Origin: Pseudonocardia sp. TRM90224
GTDB taxonomy: Bacteria; Actinomycetota; Actinomycetes; Mycobacteriales; Pseudonocardiaceae
Assembly: GCF_021245725.1 (NCBI RefSeq)
Contig: NZ_JAJGSX010000018.1
Location: forward strand, 1 to 64,000
Direction of reading: 5' to 3'
Length of the DNA stretch: 64,000 nucleotides
A program made the position numbers and the translations under genes. Shown in pieces: positions 43,749 to 52,223 of the stretch (the stretch's first letter is position 1; every line of letters starts with the position of its first letter). The notes below the pieces were generated by a model. The model was not told where the DNA came from and did no database searches. It saw only the letters and a program-made list of their open reading frames with translations.

Positions 43749-43789
43749 AGTAGATCGGATGTTTCGGCGAGCGGTCAAGGATCTGACCG
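43749..43789 (-). promoter_or_regulatory. promoter and inverted repeat of the importer 3 operon
   Basis: Reading the minus strand, TTGACC (43778-43773), 18 bases, TCTACT (43754-43749). CGGTCA and TGACCG (43772-43789) form a 6-bp inverted repeat over the -35 region, a plausible repressor site. It differs from the operator of importer 2. Confidence 0.5.
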
Positions 43790-43850
43790 AACAGTGGTTT
43801 TCTTACGACGCGATTGTCGAACGTCGTCGATCAGGCCGGTTCCGACCGGT

Positions 43851-44309
43851 TCAGGCCCGGCTCATCTTCCGGACCACCCCGCCGAGGAGATCCGCCTCCG
43901 GGAAGTAGCCGTTGACCCGCGAGTCGAAGCTGGCGTTGGAGTTGTCGCCCAGCAGCACGAGCTTCCCGGGCGGCACCACCTCGTCGGGAACGGGGATCCC
44001 GGCCGGCACCGGTTCGCCGCTCATGGCGCCGACGCGCTTGATCATCCAGCTGCCGGCGACGGTGCGGCTGCCCGGCCGCTCCCGTCCAGGAGGGCCGTTG
44101 ACCTGGCGGGTGACCACGACGTCGCCGGTGGAGACCTTGAACCGGGGTGTGCGGCGCACCGCGACCCGGTCGCCCGCGTAGAACGTCGGCTCCATGCTCG
44201 GGCCCTCTACGGTGATCACCACCCAGTTGCGCCGAAGCCACCAGATCACGGCACCGGAAACGGCCCCGACAGCGAGCAGCGCCACGACGAGTGGCTTGGG
44301 AGTGCGCAC
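43851..44309 (-). CDS. S26-family signal peptidase-like protein
   Basis: This 152-residue protein has one N-terminal membrane segment, then GPSMEPT with the catalytic Ser, the Lys in WMIKRVGA, and GDNSNASFDSR, the three S26 boxes. It is shorter than typical LepB, resembling mitochondrial Imp1-like or small actinobacterial forms. The GTG start follows AGGTGGGGG. The TetR gene lies upstream on the same strand with a 27-base gap, so they may be cotranscribed. Confidence 0.85.
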   Translation of the reverse strand: MRTPKPLVVALLAVGAVSGAVIWWLRRNWVVITVEGPSMEPTFYAGDRVAVRRTPRFKVSTGDVVVTRQVNGPPGRERPGSRTVAGSWMIKRVGAMSGEPVPAGIPVPDEVVPPGKLVLLGDNSNASFDSRVNGYFPEADLLGGVVRKMSRA

Positions 44310-44336
44310 GCCCCCACCTTATTCAGCGCAGAACGA

Positions 44337-44957
44337 TCAGGCGACGAGAGCACCCAGCAAGCGGCGCAACTCGGCGACGACGGTGTCGATCGGCATGTCC
44401 GAGCCGCGCAGCGCCCACTCGTAGACGAGCTCGTTGAACGCTCCGACGAACGCGATCGCGGTGAGGCCGTAATCGCGGTCGATGGCGTCGCCGCGCTCGA
44501 CGAACCGGCGGACCATCGCGAGGAAGGCGGCGCAGCGCTTGTCGCGCCAAGCCAACCGGTGCTCCTCGACCGCCGGCCCGACGCCCAGCACCTCGACGAA
44601 CGCGATCCGCGCCCAGCGCGGGTCAGCGAAGGCGGTCGAGATGTATGCGGTGAGCGCCGACTCCGCGGCCTCGCTCGACGGGCGATCCTGCTCGGCCTCG
44701 AACGCGGCGGCCGATGCGTCGCTGATCGCGGTCATCACCTTGTCGTGCACGGCGATCAGCAGCGCGTCGCGGCCGGAGAACTCCTCGTAGAAGTTCCGGG
44801 TCGAGACACCCGCTGCCGCGCACAGCTTCTCGATCGACGTGGCGCGGTATCCCTCGGTGCCGAACAGTTCGAGGCCCGCGCCGAGGATCCGGTCACGCCG
44901 TTCGGCCCGCCGTTCACTGGGGGTTCGGCCGCCGTACGACCGCTCAGCACCGTCCAT
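44337..44957 (-). CDS. TetR-family regulator, paralogue 2
   Basis: This 206-residue regulator has the helix-turn-helix ELFGTEGYRATSIEK and VSTRNFYEEF. It is close to paralogue 1 at 18974 over its full length, including RIAFVEVLG, VEEHRL and the C-terminal GAFNELVYEWAL. I start at the ATG at 44957, matching the paralogues' common N-terminus. Confidence 0.9.
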   Translation of the reverse strand: MDGAERSYGGRTPSERRAERRDRILGAGLELFGTEGYRATSIEKLCAAAGVSTRNFYEEFSGRDALLIAVHDKVMTAISDASAAAFEAEQDRPSSEAAESALTAYISTAFADPRWARIAFVEVLGVGPAVEEHRLAWRDKRCAAFLAMVRRFVERGDAIDRDYGLTAIAFVGAFNELVYEWALRGSDMPIDTVVAELRRLLGALVA

Positions 44958-45047
44958 CGCGCGATCGAGTGTACCGGCGTGAACAGCATCGGGTCCGCTC
45001 GACCGATCACGACGCGCCCGAAACATTTGACTCCAACCAGTTGCTGC

Positions 45048-45689
45048 TCAGCGGCTTACCGCGGCCGACCCGCCGATGGCGGCGAGTGTGAAGCGGACGA
45101 GCTCGTCGACGAGTGCCCGCAGCGGCACCTCGCTCGGCCGTTGGGACGCGGCGTGCGCCAGTTCGTGGATCGCCCCGACCGCCATCAGCGCCGGCATCGT
45201 GCTGTCGCCATCCTCGGCACGGCCGCGTTCGACCTCTTCTGCCCGGTAGCGCCGGAAGACGCCGGCGAGGTTCGCCCGCCAGGCCAGCCAGTACTCCTGC
45301 ACCTCGGAACCGCCGCCGAGCACCTCCGTGTAGGCGACGCGCACCGCACGCGGATCGGCGAAGATCGTCCCGAGACCCACGGTGAAGTTGATGCGCAGCC
45401 GCTCCTCGAGGGTTACCTCGCCCGCGCTGGCGCACGCCGCGTTCGCGGCCTGCGTCGAGGCCTCCATGATCCGCTTGTGCACCTCGACCAGCAGCGCGTC
45501 GCGGCTGGTGAACTCCTCGTAGAAGTTGCGGATCGACACCGACGCGACCTGGCACACCCGCTCGATCGATGTGCCGTTGCGCCCCTCGGTGCCGAACAGC
45601 TCGAGCCCGGCGGCGAGCATGCGATCACGCCGGTCGGCCCGGCGCTCTTCCACGGTCCGCCCGCCGTAGGACCGTCTCGACGTCCCCAT
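45048..45689 (-). CDS. TetR-family regulator, paralogue 3
   Basis: This 213-residue regulator shares the opening RRSYGGRTVEERRADRRDRM and ELFGTEG, FYEEF and FADPRAVRVAY with paralogues 1 and 2 but diverges in the C-terminal half. It is next to paralogue 2 on the same strand with a 90-base gap, a tandem duplication. Confidence 0.9.
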   Translation of the reverse strand: MGTSRRSYGGRTVEERRADRRDRMLAAGLELFGTEGRNGTSIERVCQVASVSIRNFYEEFTSRDALLVEVHKRIMEASTQAANAACASAGEVTLEERLRINFTVGLGTIFADPRAVRVAYTEVLGGGSEVQEYWLAWRANLAGVFRRYRAEEVERGRAEDGDSTMPALMAVGAIHELAHAASQRPSEVPLRALVDELVRFTLAAIGGSAAVSR

Positions 45690-45753
45690 GATCGGCCCAG
45701 TCTATGACGTGCGCTCGGAAGCGCCGATGGACACGGCGGCACCTCGGAAAACT

Positions 45754-45814
45754 TCCCCACCGTTTTGGGCGGATGCGCGCTCTGCGGGCGCGCATGTGCC
45801 CAAAACGGTGGGGA
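45754..45814. repeat. class A long inverted repeat, GCGCGC-loop subtype
   Basis: 17-bp perfect arms (45754-45770, 45798-45814). The loop has its own stem, ATGCGCG with CGCGCAT. It lies ten bases beyond the flavin-oxidase stop on that minus strand and 65 bases upstream of paralogue 3, so it is not only found between convergent genes. Confidence 0.92.
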
Positions 45815-45823
45815 GGTCCGGGG

Positions 45824-47197
45824 TCAGGCGGGCGGGATATGTGCGCAGTGGCGGAACGTGTCGCCGGGGTCCCATGTGCGTTTCACTTCCTGTAGGCGCC
45901 GGTAGCGCTGCTCGCCGAGCGCCCACCGCATGCGGTCGGCGCCGGCCTGATCGACGTTCAAGTAGGTGCCGGTCTCACCGCTCGCGCGGATCGCGGCGCC
46001 GAGCCCCGCGACCCACGCCTCGCCCGCGGCGTCGCCGGCCGGGTCCGACCACGCCCCCACCGGATGCACGAGCCAACGACCCGACCGCGACGGGAACGCC
46101 GTCGCGTCGTCGGGGATCCTGCGCACCGCCTCCGGCAACTTCACCAGCAAGATCTGGGAGAAGGCGCTCGGCATCGCGCACGCAGCGTCCTCCATCGCCT
46201 CGACGAGCCCGGGCATGACGGACGGGACGAACCCGCTCGTCCACCGGTTGCGCAGCCCGCGTGGGCTGCCGGGGTCGAGCATCGACTGCAGCATCGTGTA
46301 CGGCATCGGCGAGACCGCGTCGATCAGCGGGACGACGCGGTCCCGCAAGGGCGCGATGAACCGCTCGCCGTCCTCGACGTCGCCGAACCAGGCCGGGATC
46401 ACGACGAGCATCGGCCGCCCGACGAGATGCCCCGGCACGAACGGCGCCGGTGGGGCGGTCTTGTAGCCGACCGCTCCCGCGAAGTCGTCGGAACCGCGGG
46501 CGAAGAGCTGCTCCACCAGCTCGAACACCCGCGACGCCGCCGCGAGCGGGAAGGCGAGCATCCCGCCGAGCACCCGCGGCCCGATCGGGTGCACGCGGAA
46601 CGTGAACGACGTCGCCACGCCGAAGTTGCCCCCGCCGCCACGCAGCGCCCAGAACAGCTCGGGGTTGCGCTCGGCGCTCGCGACCACCACCCGCCCGTCG
46701 GCCGTCACGAGGTCGACGGAGATCAGGTTGTCGGACGTGAGCCCGTGCCGGCACGAGAGCCAGCCCTCCCCGCCACCGAGCGTCAGGCCGCCGACGCCGG
46801 TGTGGCTGATCCGCCCTCCCGGCACGGCCAGGCCGTGCACCTGGGTCGCGATGTCGACGTCGCCCCAGAGCGCGCCGCCCTGCACGACGGCGGTGCGCGC
46901 GTCGGCGTCCACCTGCACGCGGCGCATCCCGGAGAGGTCGATCACCACGTCGCCCTTGGTCGCGTGCCCGACAACACCGTGCCCGCCGCCGCGGACGCTC
47001 GGCACCAGCCCGGAGGAGCGGGCGAACAGGAGCGTGTTCTGGACGTCGGTGACGTCGCACGGCCGCACGACGACCGCGGGGTCGCCTTGCGCCGCCCCGT
47101 TGTGCAGCGCGCACGCCGTCTCGTAGCCGACATCGCCGCGGGCGTGGACGCCGCCGCGCACGAGGCTGCGCAGCGACCGCTCCAGTGAGGTGCTCAT
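45824..47197 (-). CDS. FAD-linked oxidase, berberine-bridge type
   Basis: This 457-residue protein has an FAD_binding_4 domain with the His of VRGGGHGVVGHA (about residue 70), the usual 8-alpha covalent FAD attachment, and GGLTLGGGEGWLS. The BBE C-terminal segment is KRTWDPGDTFRHCAHIPP. The second, cysteinyl flavin link of double-attached members is not evident. Substrates include sugars and alkaloid-like compounds. The start is probably ATG 47197; a GTG nine bases upstream is possible. It stands alone. Confidence 0.88.
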   Translation of the reverse strand: MSTSLERSLRSLVRGGVHARGDVGYETACALHNGAAQGDPAVVVRPCDVTDVQNTLLFARSSGLVPSVRGGGHGVVGHATKGDVVIDLSGMRRVQVDADARTAVVQGGALWGDVDIATQVHGLAVPGGRISHTGVGGLTLGGGEGWLSCRHGLTSDNLISVDLVTADGRVVVASAERNPELFWALRGGGGNFGVATSFTFRVHPIGPRVLGGMLAFPLAAASRVFELVEQLFARGSDDFAGAVGYKTAPPAPFVPGHLVGRPMLVVIPAWFGDVEDGERFIAPLRDRVVPLIDAVSPMPYTMLQSMLDPGSPRGLRNRWTSGFVPSVMPGLVEAMEDAACAMPSAFSQILLVKLPEAVRRIPDDATAFPSRSGRWLVHPVGAWSDPAGDAAGEAWVAGLGAAIRASGETGTYLNVDQAGADRMRWALGEQRYRRLQEVKRTWDPGDTFRHCAHIPPA

Positions 47198-47320
47198 CGT
47201 GGCCACACCCAGGAGTGTGGTGCAGGCAACTCACACCGGCGCTTCACCGACCTTTCACGAAGACGGCAGCGGGCGATACTCGACCCGGGCCGCAAGACAC
47301 CTACGTGGGGGGTTCACGGA

Positions 47321-49003
47321 ATGACTGCACACCCGGCCGTCGGGCTCGTCCCGCAGCCGCGCGAGGTGGAGCCGCGCCACGGCCACGTCGTGCTCGGCGC
47401 CGACGCGACGGTCTGGAGCGACCCCGAGCTGACCGCGGCCGCCCGGTGGTGGCGGCGGACCTGCGAGGACGCGTTCGGTGTCACGTGGGACCTCCGCGTC
47501 GGGGCCGGCATTGGCACTGGCACAGGCACGGGCACGGGCACGGGCACGGTCTTCGTCCTGGACGGGCAGCTGCCGGCCGGCGGTTACACGGTCGATGCCG
47601 AGGGCAGCACCATCACCGTCACCGCGGCTGACGCCGCGGGCGCGCATGCCGCGGCGCAGACGTTGCGGCAGCTGCTGGGGCCGGCCGCGTACCGCAGGGC
47701 GGGCGCCGGTGCAGTGGCTGTCCCCGCCGTGCGGATCGATGACGAACCACGCTGCTCGTGGCGCGGCCTGCTGCTCGACGTGAGCCGCCACTTCATGCCG
47801 AAGGACGGCGTGCTGCGCATGATCGACCTCGCGGCGGCGCACAAGCTGAACGTCCTGCAGCTGCACCTGACCGACGACCAGGGCTGGCGCATCGAGATCC
47901 GCTCGAAGCCGCTGCTCACGCAGGTCGGCGCGTGGCGGACCGGCTCCGGGGTGGGGACGTGGCGCGCCGAGCGGGTGGACGAGACCCCGCACGGCGGCTT
48001 CTACACGCAGGACGACCTGCGCGAGATCGTCCGCTACGCGGCGGCCCGCGGGGTCACCGTCGTGCCCGAGATCGACGTGCCGGGCCACTGCCAGGCCGCG
48101 ATCGCGGCGTACCCGGAGCTGGGCATGCCCGGCGCGGCACGCGAGGTCCGGCAGAGCTGGGGCATCAGCGACGGTGTCGTGCGACCGACCCCGGCCACGG
48201 TCGCGTTCTTCGCCGAGGTGCTCGACGAGGTGCTGGAGATCTTCGACTCGCCGGTGATCTGCCTCGGCGGCGACGAGGTGCCGACCACGCCGTGGCACGG
48301 CAGCGCCGAGCTGGAAGCGCAGGCCGCGGAGCTGGGCCTCGGCGGCGTCGACGAGCTGCACGTCTGGTTCGTCGCTCAGCTGGCGCGCCACCTCGCCGAG
48401 CGCGGGCGGCGCGCGAGCGTGTGGGACGAGGCGTCGGGCCCGCTGCTGCCGGCCGACGCGGTCGTCTGCTCGTGGCGCGGGGTCGCGCAGGGCGCCGACG
48501 CGATGCGGGCGGGCCGGGACGTCGTGCTGGCGCCGGAGCAGTTCGTCTACCTGGATCACCGGGCCGGCGACGGGCCCGACGAGCCCGTGCCGGTCGGGTT
48601 CGTCCGCACGGTCGACGACGTCTACGGGTTCGACATCGAGCCGCCGCCGGTGCAGGAGGCGCTGGCCGACGGCGCCCCGGGCCGCGTGCTCGGCGCGCAG
48701 GCCCAGCTGTGGACGGAACACCTCGACTCGGGCCGACGCGTCGACTTCGCCGCGTTCCCCCGGCTCGCAGCGTTCGCCGAGGCGGTGTGGACGACCCCGG
48801 AGCGCCGCGACCTCGCGGACTTCCGCCGCAGGCTCGTCGAGCACCACCTGCCGCGGCTCGATGCGGTCGGTGTCGAGTACCGCCCGCTCGACGGCCCGCT
48901 GCCCTGGCAGCGCCGCCCGGGCGTGCAGGGCTGGCCCCGCGACCTGGAGGCCGAGTTCGCCGCGGCCGGCTGGGCCGGCGCGGGCGGCTGGCACCCGGAG
49001 TGA
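47321..49003 (+). CDS. glycoside hydrolase family 20 beta-N-acetylhexosaminidase
   Basis: This 560-residue enzyme has the GH20b N-terminal domain and a GH20 barrel with catalytic Asp-Glu in CLGGDEVPTTPW (about residue 326), plus SRHFMPKDGVLRMID and LHLTDDQGWRIEI. No signal peptide is seen, so it is probably intracellular, acting on imported chito-oligosaccharides or peptidoglycan fragments. A hexanucleotide repeat encodes a Gly-Thr run near residue 64-76. The class C palindrome begins two bases after the stop. Confidence 0.92.
   Translation: MTAHPAVGLVPQPREVEPRHGHVVLGADATVWSDPELTAAARWWRRTCEDAFGVTWDLRVGAGIGTGTGTGTGTGTVFVLDGQLPAGGYTVDAEGSTITVTAADAAGAHAAAQTLRQLLGPAAYRRAGAGAVAVPAVRIDDEPRCSWRGLLLDVSRHFMPKDGVLRMIDLAAAHKLNVLQLHLTDDQGWRIEIRSKPLLTQVGAWRTGSGVGTWRAERVDETPHGGFYTQDDLREIVRYAAARGVTVVPEIDVPGHCQAAIAAYPELGMPGAAREVRQSWGISDGVVRPTPATVAFFAEVLDEVLEIFDSPVICLGGDEVPTTPWHGSAELEAQAAELGLGGVDELHVWFVAQLARHLAERGRRASVWDEASGPLLPADAVVCSWRGVAQGADAMRAGRDVVLAPEQFVYLDHRAGDGPDEPVPVGFVRTVDDVYGFDIEPPPVQEALADGAPGRVLGAQAQLWTEHLDSGRRVDFAAFPRLAAFAEAVWTTPERRDLADFRRRLVEHHLPRLDAVGVEYRPLDGPLPWQRRPGVQGWPRDLEAEFAAAGWAGAGGWHPE
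47511..47549. repeat. hexanucleotide repeat inside the GH20 gene
   Basis: About six copies of GGCACN (mostly GGCACG) encode (Gly-Thr)n in the N-terminal domain. Six-base units keep the frame when the copy number changes, so the linker length may vary between strains. Confidence 0.85.
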
Positions 49004-49005
49004 CC

Positions 49006-49066
49006 GTCGACAACGACGTTATGGCTGTTTGTGAGCGCTAACAACAGCCATTTCGTCGTTGTCGAC
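49006..49066. repeat. class C palindrome with LacI-type operator core
   Basis: Arms 49006-49026 and 49046-49066 pair over 21 bp with two mismatches; core TTGTGAGCGCTAACAA at 49029-49044 is identical to the copy at 38.78 kb. It lies between convergent genes, two bases from each stop. Confidence 0.92.
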
Positions 49067-49067
49067 G

Positions 49068-49916
49068 CTACGTCGCGAGGGTGCGGTTGATCGCTTCCGC
49101 CGTTCTCGGGTCGGTCATCACGCCGAAGTGGTTGCGGTCCAGCTCCACCAGCTCGACGGTGGGGGCCACGCGGAGCAGCTCGTCGCGGTCGCGCTCGGGC
49201 ACGACGAGGCCGCCGGCGAGCGGCACCGTCGCGCGCACCAGCACAGCCGGCATCGTGATCTTCGGCCAGTACGACGGCACAGCGAGGCGGTCGGGGTGGT
49301 CGAGGTCCTCCACGCACGCGTCCCGGTCGGTGACCGGGCTGAACCGCTCCCCCACCGGCCGCAGCTCGTAGCGGTAGACGCGGTCCCAGTACTCGTTCCA
49401 CGGCGTGACGGAGCCGGCGCCGCGGACGGCAGCGAGGTAGAGCTCCGGGCGGTCGACGACCGCGTCGAGCCTGCCCAGACCGGCCCGGACGGCCTGGTAG
49501 GCCGGCTCCTCCTCCCGGTTGGCGTGATCCACGACCGACAGCGAGCGCACGCGGTGCGGCGCCAGGCCCGCGGCCGTGACGCCGATGAGCCCGCCCAGCG
49601 ACCAGCCGACGTAGTCGAACCGCTCAGCGCCCAGCGCGGTCGCGATCTCCAGCACGTCCTCGGCGTGCGCGGCGAGGCCGTACGTCCCGGGCGGGGTGAT
49701 CTCGCTCGATCCGCGCCCGCGCAGGTCGACCGAAACGATCTGCCGGTCGGCTCGGGCGATCCGTTCCGCGATGAAGTCGAGCGCGTGCATGTTCGCGGAG
49801 AGGCCGTGCACGCACAGCGTCAGCGGCGCGTCGGGCGGGCCGTAGCGCTGCGCGTGGACGATTCCGCTGCGCAGCGGAAGGTCGATCTCCACCGGCGGCT
49901 TGTCGTAGAGGACCAT
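49068..49916 (-). CDS. alpha/beta hydrolase
   Basis: This 282-residue hydrolase has the nucleophile elbow GWSLGG (about residue 103), oxyanion-side CVHGLSANMH, and a C-terminal RNHFGVMTDP with the catalytic His. The substrate is unknown. The ATG has GAGGTG upstream. It is divergent from the NYN gene, 107 bases apart. Confidence 0.88.
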   Translation of the reverse strand: MVLYDKPPVEIDLPLRSGIVHAQRYGPPDAPLTLCVHGLSANMHALDFIAERIARADRQIVSVDLRGRGSSEITPPGTYGLAAHAEDVLEIATALGAERFDYVGWSLGGLIGVTAAGLAPHRVRSLSVVDHANREEEPAYQAVRAGLGRLDAVVDRPELYLAAVRGAGSVTPWNEYWDRVYRYELRPVGERFSPVTDRDACVEDLDHPDRLAVPSYWPKITMPAVLVRATVPLAGGLVVPERDRDELLRVAPTVELVELDRNHFGVMTDPRTAEAINRTLAT

Positions 49917-50023
49917 GACACCTCGATCTCGAACGGCGACGGCACAACTGTCCGGCGGCTCGATTGCACGCCCGTTCCACGGGCGTTGCAAGGCGGGCAA
50001 GGCCGGGTGACAGGAGAGCACGC

Positions 50024-51115
50024 ATGACCAATGACGACGAGCGCATCGCCCTGTTCCTCGACTACGAGAACCTGGCGATCGGCGCGCGCGACGGGCTGGG
50101 CGTGACCCCGTTCGACTTCGGACCCGTCGCCGACGCGCTCGCCGAACGCGGCCGGGTGGTGGCACGGCGGGCGTACGCCGACTGGTCGGCCTTCGGCGAC
50201 GACCGCAGGCTGCTCGCCCGCGCACAGGTCGAGCTGATCGAGATCCCGCAGCGCATCGGCGGCTCGCGGAAGAACGCCGCCGACATCAAGATGGCCGTCG
50301 ACGCGATCGAGATGGCCTACGAACGCGGCTTCATCACGACGTTCGCGATCGGCACCGGCGACTCCGACTTCACACCGCTCGTGCACAAGCTGCGCGAGCT
50401 GGACAAGCGGGTGATCGGCATCGGCGTGCAGTCGTCGACGTCGGCGCTGCTGCCGCCCGCCTGCGACGAGTTCCTGTTCTACGACCGGCTGCCCGGTGTC
50501 GAGCCCAAACGGCCCGAGAAGCCGAAGAGCCGCACGCGGCAGCCCGCGGCCGCGCCCGCGGAGGTGGTGGTCGACGTCCCGGCCGCGGCCGAGCCGGAAC
50601 CCGTCGCCACCAAGGCCGATGGCGACGGCGACGTCGGGCCGATGGTCACGCGCACGTTGGCGGGGCTGCTCCGGCACGCCGACGGGCCGGTGCTCGCCTC
50701 GCGGCTGAAGCGCGCGATCCTGCGCAAGGACCCGACGTTCGACGAGGCCGACCTCGGCTTCCGCGGCTTCGGCGAGCTGCTGCGCAACCTGGAGAGCCAG
50801 CGGGTGGTGCAGCTGGGCGAGGGCTCGGCGCAGGGCGACCCGGAGGTGTCGTTCCCGCAGGACGAGTCGGCCGAGGACGACGCCTTCCGATTGCTCGTCG
50901 ACGTCGTCTCGCAGCTGCGGGCCACCGGCGGCGCGCGTCCGCAGCTCAGCGGGCTGAAGAACCAGCTGCGCAAGCGGCAGCCCAGCTTCAGCGAGAAGCG
51001 CTACGGCTTCAACACGTTCCTGTCGTTCGCCAAGGCCGCCCGCGCCCGCGACCTCATCGGCATGGAGTGGGACGAGGACACGGGCGACTACCTCCTCGAC
51101 GTCCCGCAGCAGTAA
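50024..51115 (+). CDS. NYN-domain protein with C-terminal OST-HTH/LOTUS modules
   Basis: This 363-residue protein opens with a PIN-like NYN domain (LFLDYENLAIG; ADIKMAVDAIEMAY; GTGDSDFTPLVHKLRE), whose Asp residues form the metal site of RNases. A Pro/Ala/Glu-rich linker (about 165-200) leads to two LOTUS-type winged helices (LAGLLRHADGPVLASRLKRAI; PQLSGLKNQLRKRQPSF), known for binding RNA or RNA helicases. It is predicted to be a guided RNase or RNA-binding regulator. The ATG has CAGGAGAG upstream. It ends beside two class A palindromes. Confidence 0.88.
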   Translation: MTNDDERIALFLDYENLAIGARDGLGVTPFDFGPVADALAERGRVVARRAYADWSAFGDDRRLLARAQVELIEIPQRIGGSRKNAADIKMAVDAIEMAYERGFITTFAIGTGDSDFTPLVHKLRELDKRVIGIGVQSSTSALLPPACDEFLFYDRLPGVEPKRPEKPKSRTRQPAAAPAEVVVDVPAAAEPEPVATKADGDGDVGPMVTRTLAGLLRHADGPVLASRLKRAILRKDPTFDEADLGFRGFGELLRNLESQRVVQLGEGSAQGDPEVSFPQDESAEDDAFRLLVDVVSQLRATGGARPQLSGLKNQLRKRQPSFSEKRYGFNTFLSFAKAARARDLIGMEWDEDTGDYLLDVPQQ

Positions 51116-51120
51116 CCCGA

Positions 51121-51188
51121 ACTTCCCCACCGTTTTGCCAACCTGCACGCCGTTTTGCGTGTGCAAGTAGGCAAAACGGTGGGGAAGT
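51121..51188. repeat. class A long inverted repeat
   Basis: 19-bp perfect arms (51121-51139, 51170-51188), beginning ACTTCCCCACCGTTTTG. It begins five bases after the NYN gene stop. The loop contains a second CGTTTTGCG. Confidence 0.93.
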
Positions 51189-51219
51189 TTCGGGCGCTCG
51201 CTCCACCCGACGTCGAACG

Positions 51220-51280
51220 TCCCCATCGTTTTGGGTGGATGCGCGCTCCAGAAGCGCGCATGTGCCCAAAACGGTGGGGA
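51220..51280. repeat. class A long inverted repeat, GCGCGC-loop subtype
   Basis: 16-bp arms with one mismatch (51220-51235, 51265-51280) and an inner stem ATGCGCGCT / AGCGCGCAT, the same subtype as at 45754. Two class A subtypes thus stand in tandem between convergent genes. Confidence 0.9.
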
Positions 51281-51288
51281 AGTTTGCG

Positions 51289-52176
51289 TCAGCCCCAGGC
51301 CACCTTCTTGGCGCCGCTGCGGCGCACGAGCACGACGATCGTCGTCACCACCGCGGCGACGAAGGTCACGCCGGGCAGCAGGACGAGCACCAGGATCGGG
51401 GTGGCGAGGGCGCCGGCCGGCAGGTCCTTGCCGACGCCGAGCAGCGCGCCCGGAGCGTCGCACGTGAGCTCGTACTGGCCCTTGCGCGGCACGTCGATGA
51501 GGAACACCAGGCCCCATTCGCGGCCGCCGGACGTGAGGCTCGTCGTACCCGGCGCCTGGACCAGCTTGAGACCCTGGCTCGCCGAGTCGCCGACGATCTC
51601 GCAGTCGATGCTGACCGGGCCGTCGGAGGAGATGTAGACCGCCGGCTTGTCGACGGGGTCGAGGCTGAGCTGCGCGGTCTCGCCGCTCTTGAACGTCGTC
51701 GTCGGCGCCGCCCCGCCGACGGCGCTGCTCAGCCCGTTGCCGAAGACGACGATCCCGATCACGAGCGCCACGACGAAGACGCCCCAGAGCACGGGGATCC
51801 AGAGCAGTCGCGGGCGGATCGGCCCCTGCGGCCCCTGGCCGACCCCCGGCCCGGGGTGGCCGAGCCCCGCCGGCGGCTGCCCGTACCCCGGCCGGGGTTG
51901 CTGCTGGCCGTACCCCGGCTGGGATTGCGGCGGCGGCCCGTACCCCGGCTGCGGCTGCGGCTGGCCGTACCCCGGCTGGGGTGGCGGCTGCCCGTAGCCG
52001 GGCGGCGGCTGCTGCCCGTATCCCGGCGCCGGTTGCTGCGGCTGCGGCTGCGGCAATTGCTGCGGCTGCCCGGGCCACTGTCCCTGTTGGACCGGCTGCT
52101 GGCCCGGTTGCTGCCCGGGGTACGGCCCTCGTTGCGGGTTGTAGGGGTTGCCACCGGGGGGCGGAGGTGCCGTCAC
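51289..52176 (-). CDS. membrane protein with Pro/Gln/Gly/Tyr-rich N-terminus
   Basis: This 295-residue protein has an N-terminal low-complexity region (about 1-125) with many PGYGQ-type repeats, a membrane helix (WIPVLWGVFVVALVIGIVVF), an extracytoplasmic beta-rich part (FKSGETAQLSLDPVDKPAVY) and a second helix near the end. The function is unknown. The start is GTG at 52176. It lies just beyond fdhD on the same strand but need not belong to the oxalate unit. Confidence 0.8.
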   Translation of the reverse strand: MTAPPPPGGNPYNPQRGPYPGQQPGQQPVQQGQWPGQPQQLPQPQPQQPAPGYGQQPPPGYGQPPPQPGYGQPQPQPGYGPPPQSQPGYGQQQPRPGYGQPPAGLGHPGPGVGQGPQGPIRPRLLWIPVLWGVFVVALVIGIVVFGNGLSSAVGGAAPTTTFKSGETAQLSLDPVDKPAVYISSDGPVSIDCEIVGDSASQGLKLVQAPGTTSLTSGGREWGLVFLIDVPRKGQYELTCDAPGALLGVGKDLPAGALATPILVLVLLPGVTFVAAVVTTIVVLVRRSGAKKVAWG

Positions 52177-52223
52177 GCGTGCAGTGTCCCGATTCGGCCC
52201 GAGACGTCCAACTCTGGGTGTCT

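Noticed and set aside
4229..51280. Classical rho-independent terminators for all long palindromes
   Set aside because: No T-run follows the stems, one lies inside a gene and one between tandem genes; terminator use is possible for some but not shown.
11023..51280. Insertion sequences or MITEs with target-site duplications around class A elements
   Set aside because: I found no flanking direct repeats and no transposase in the window.
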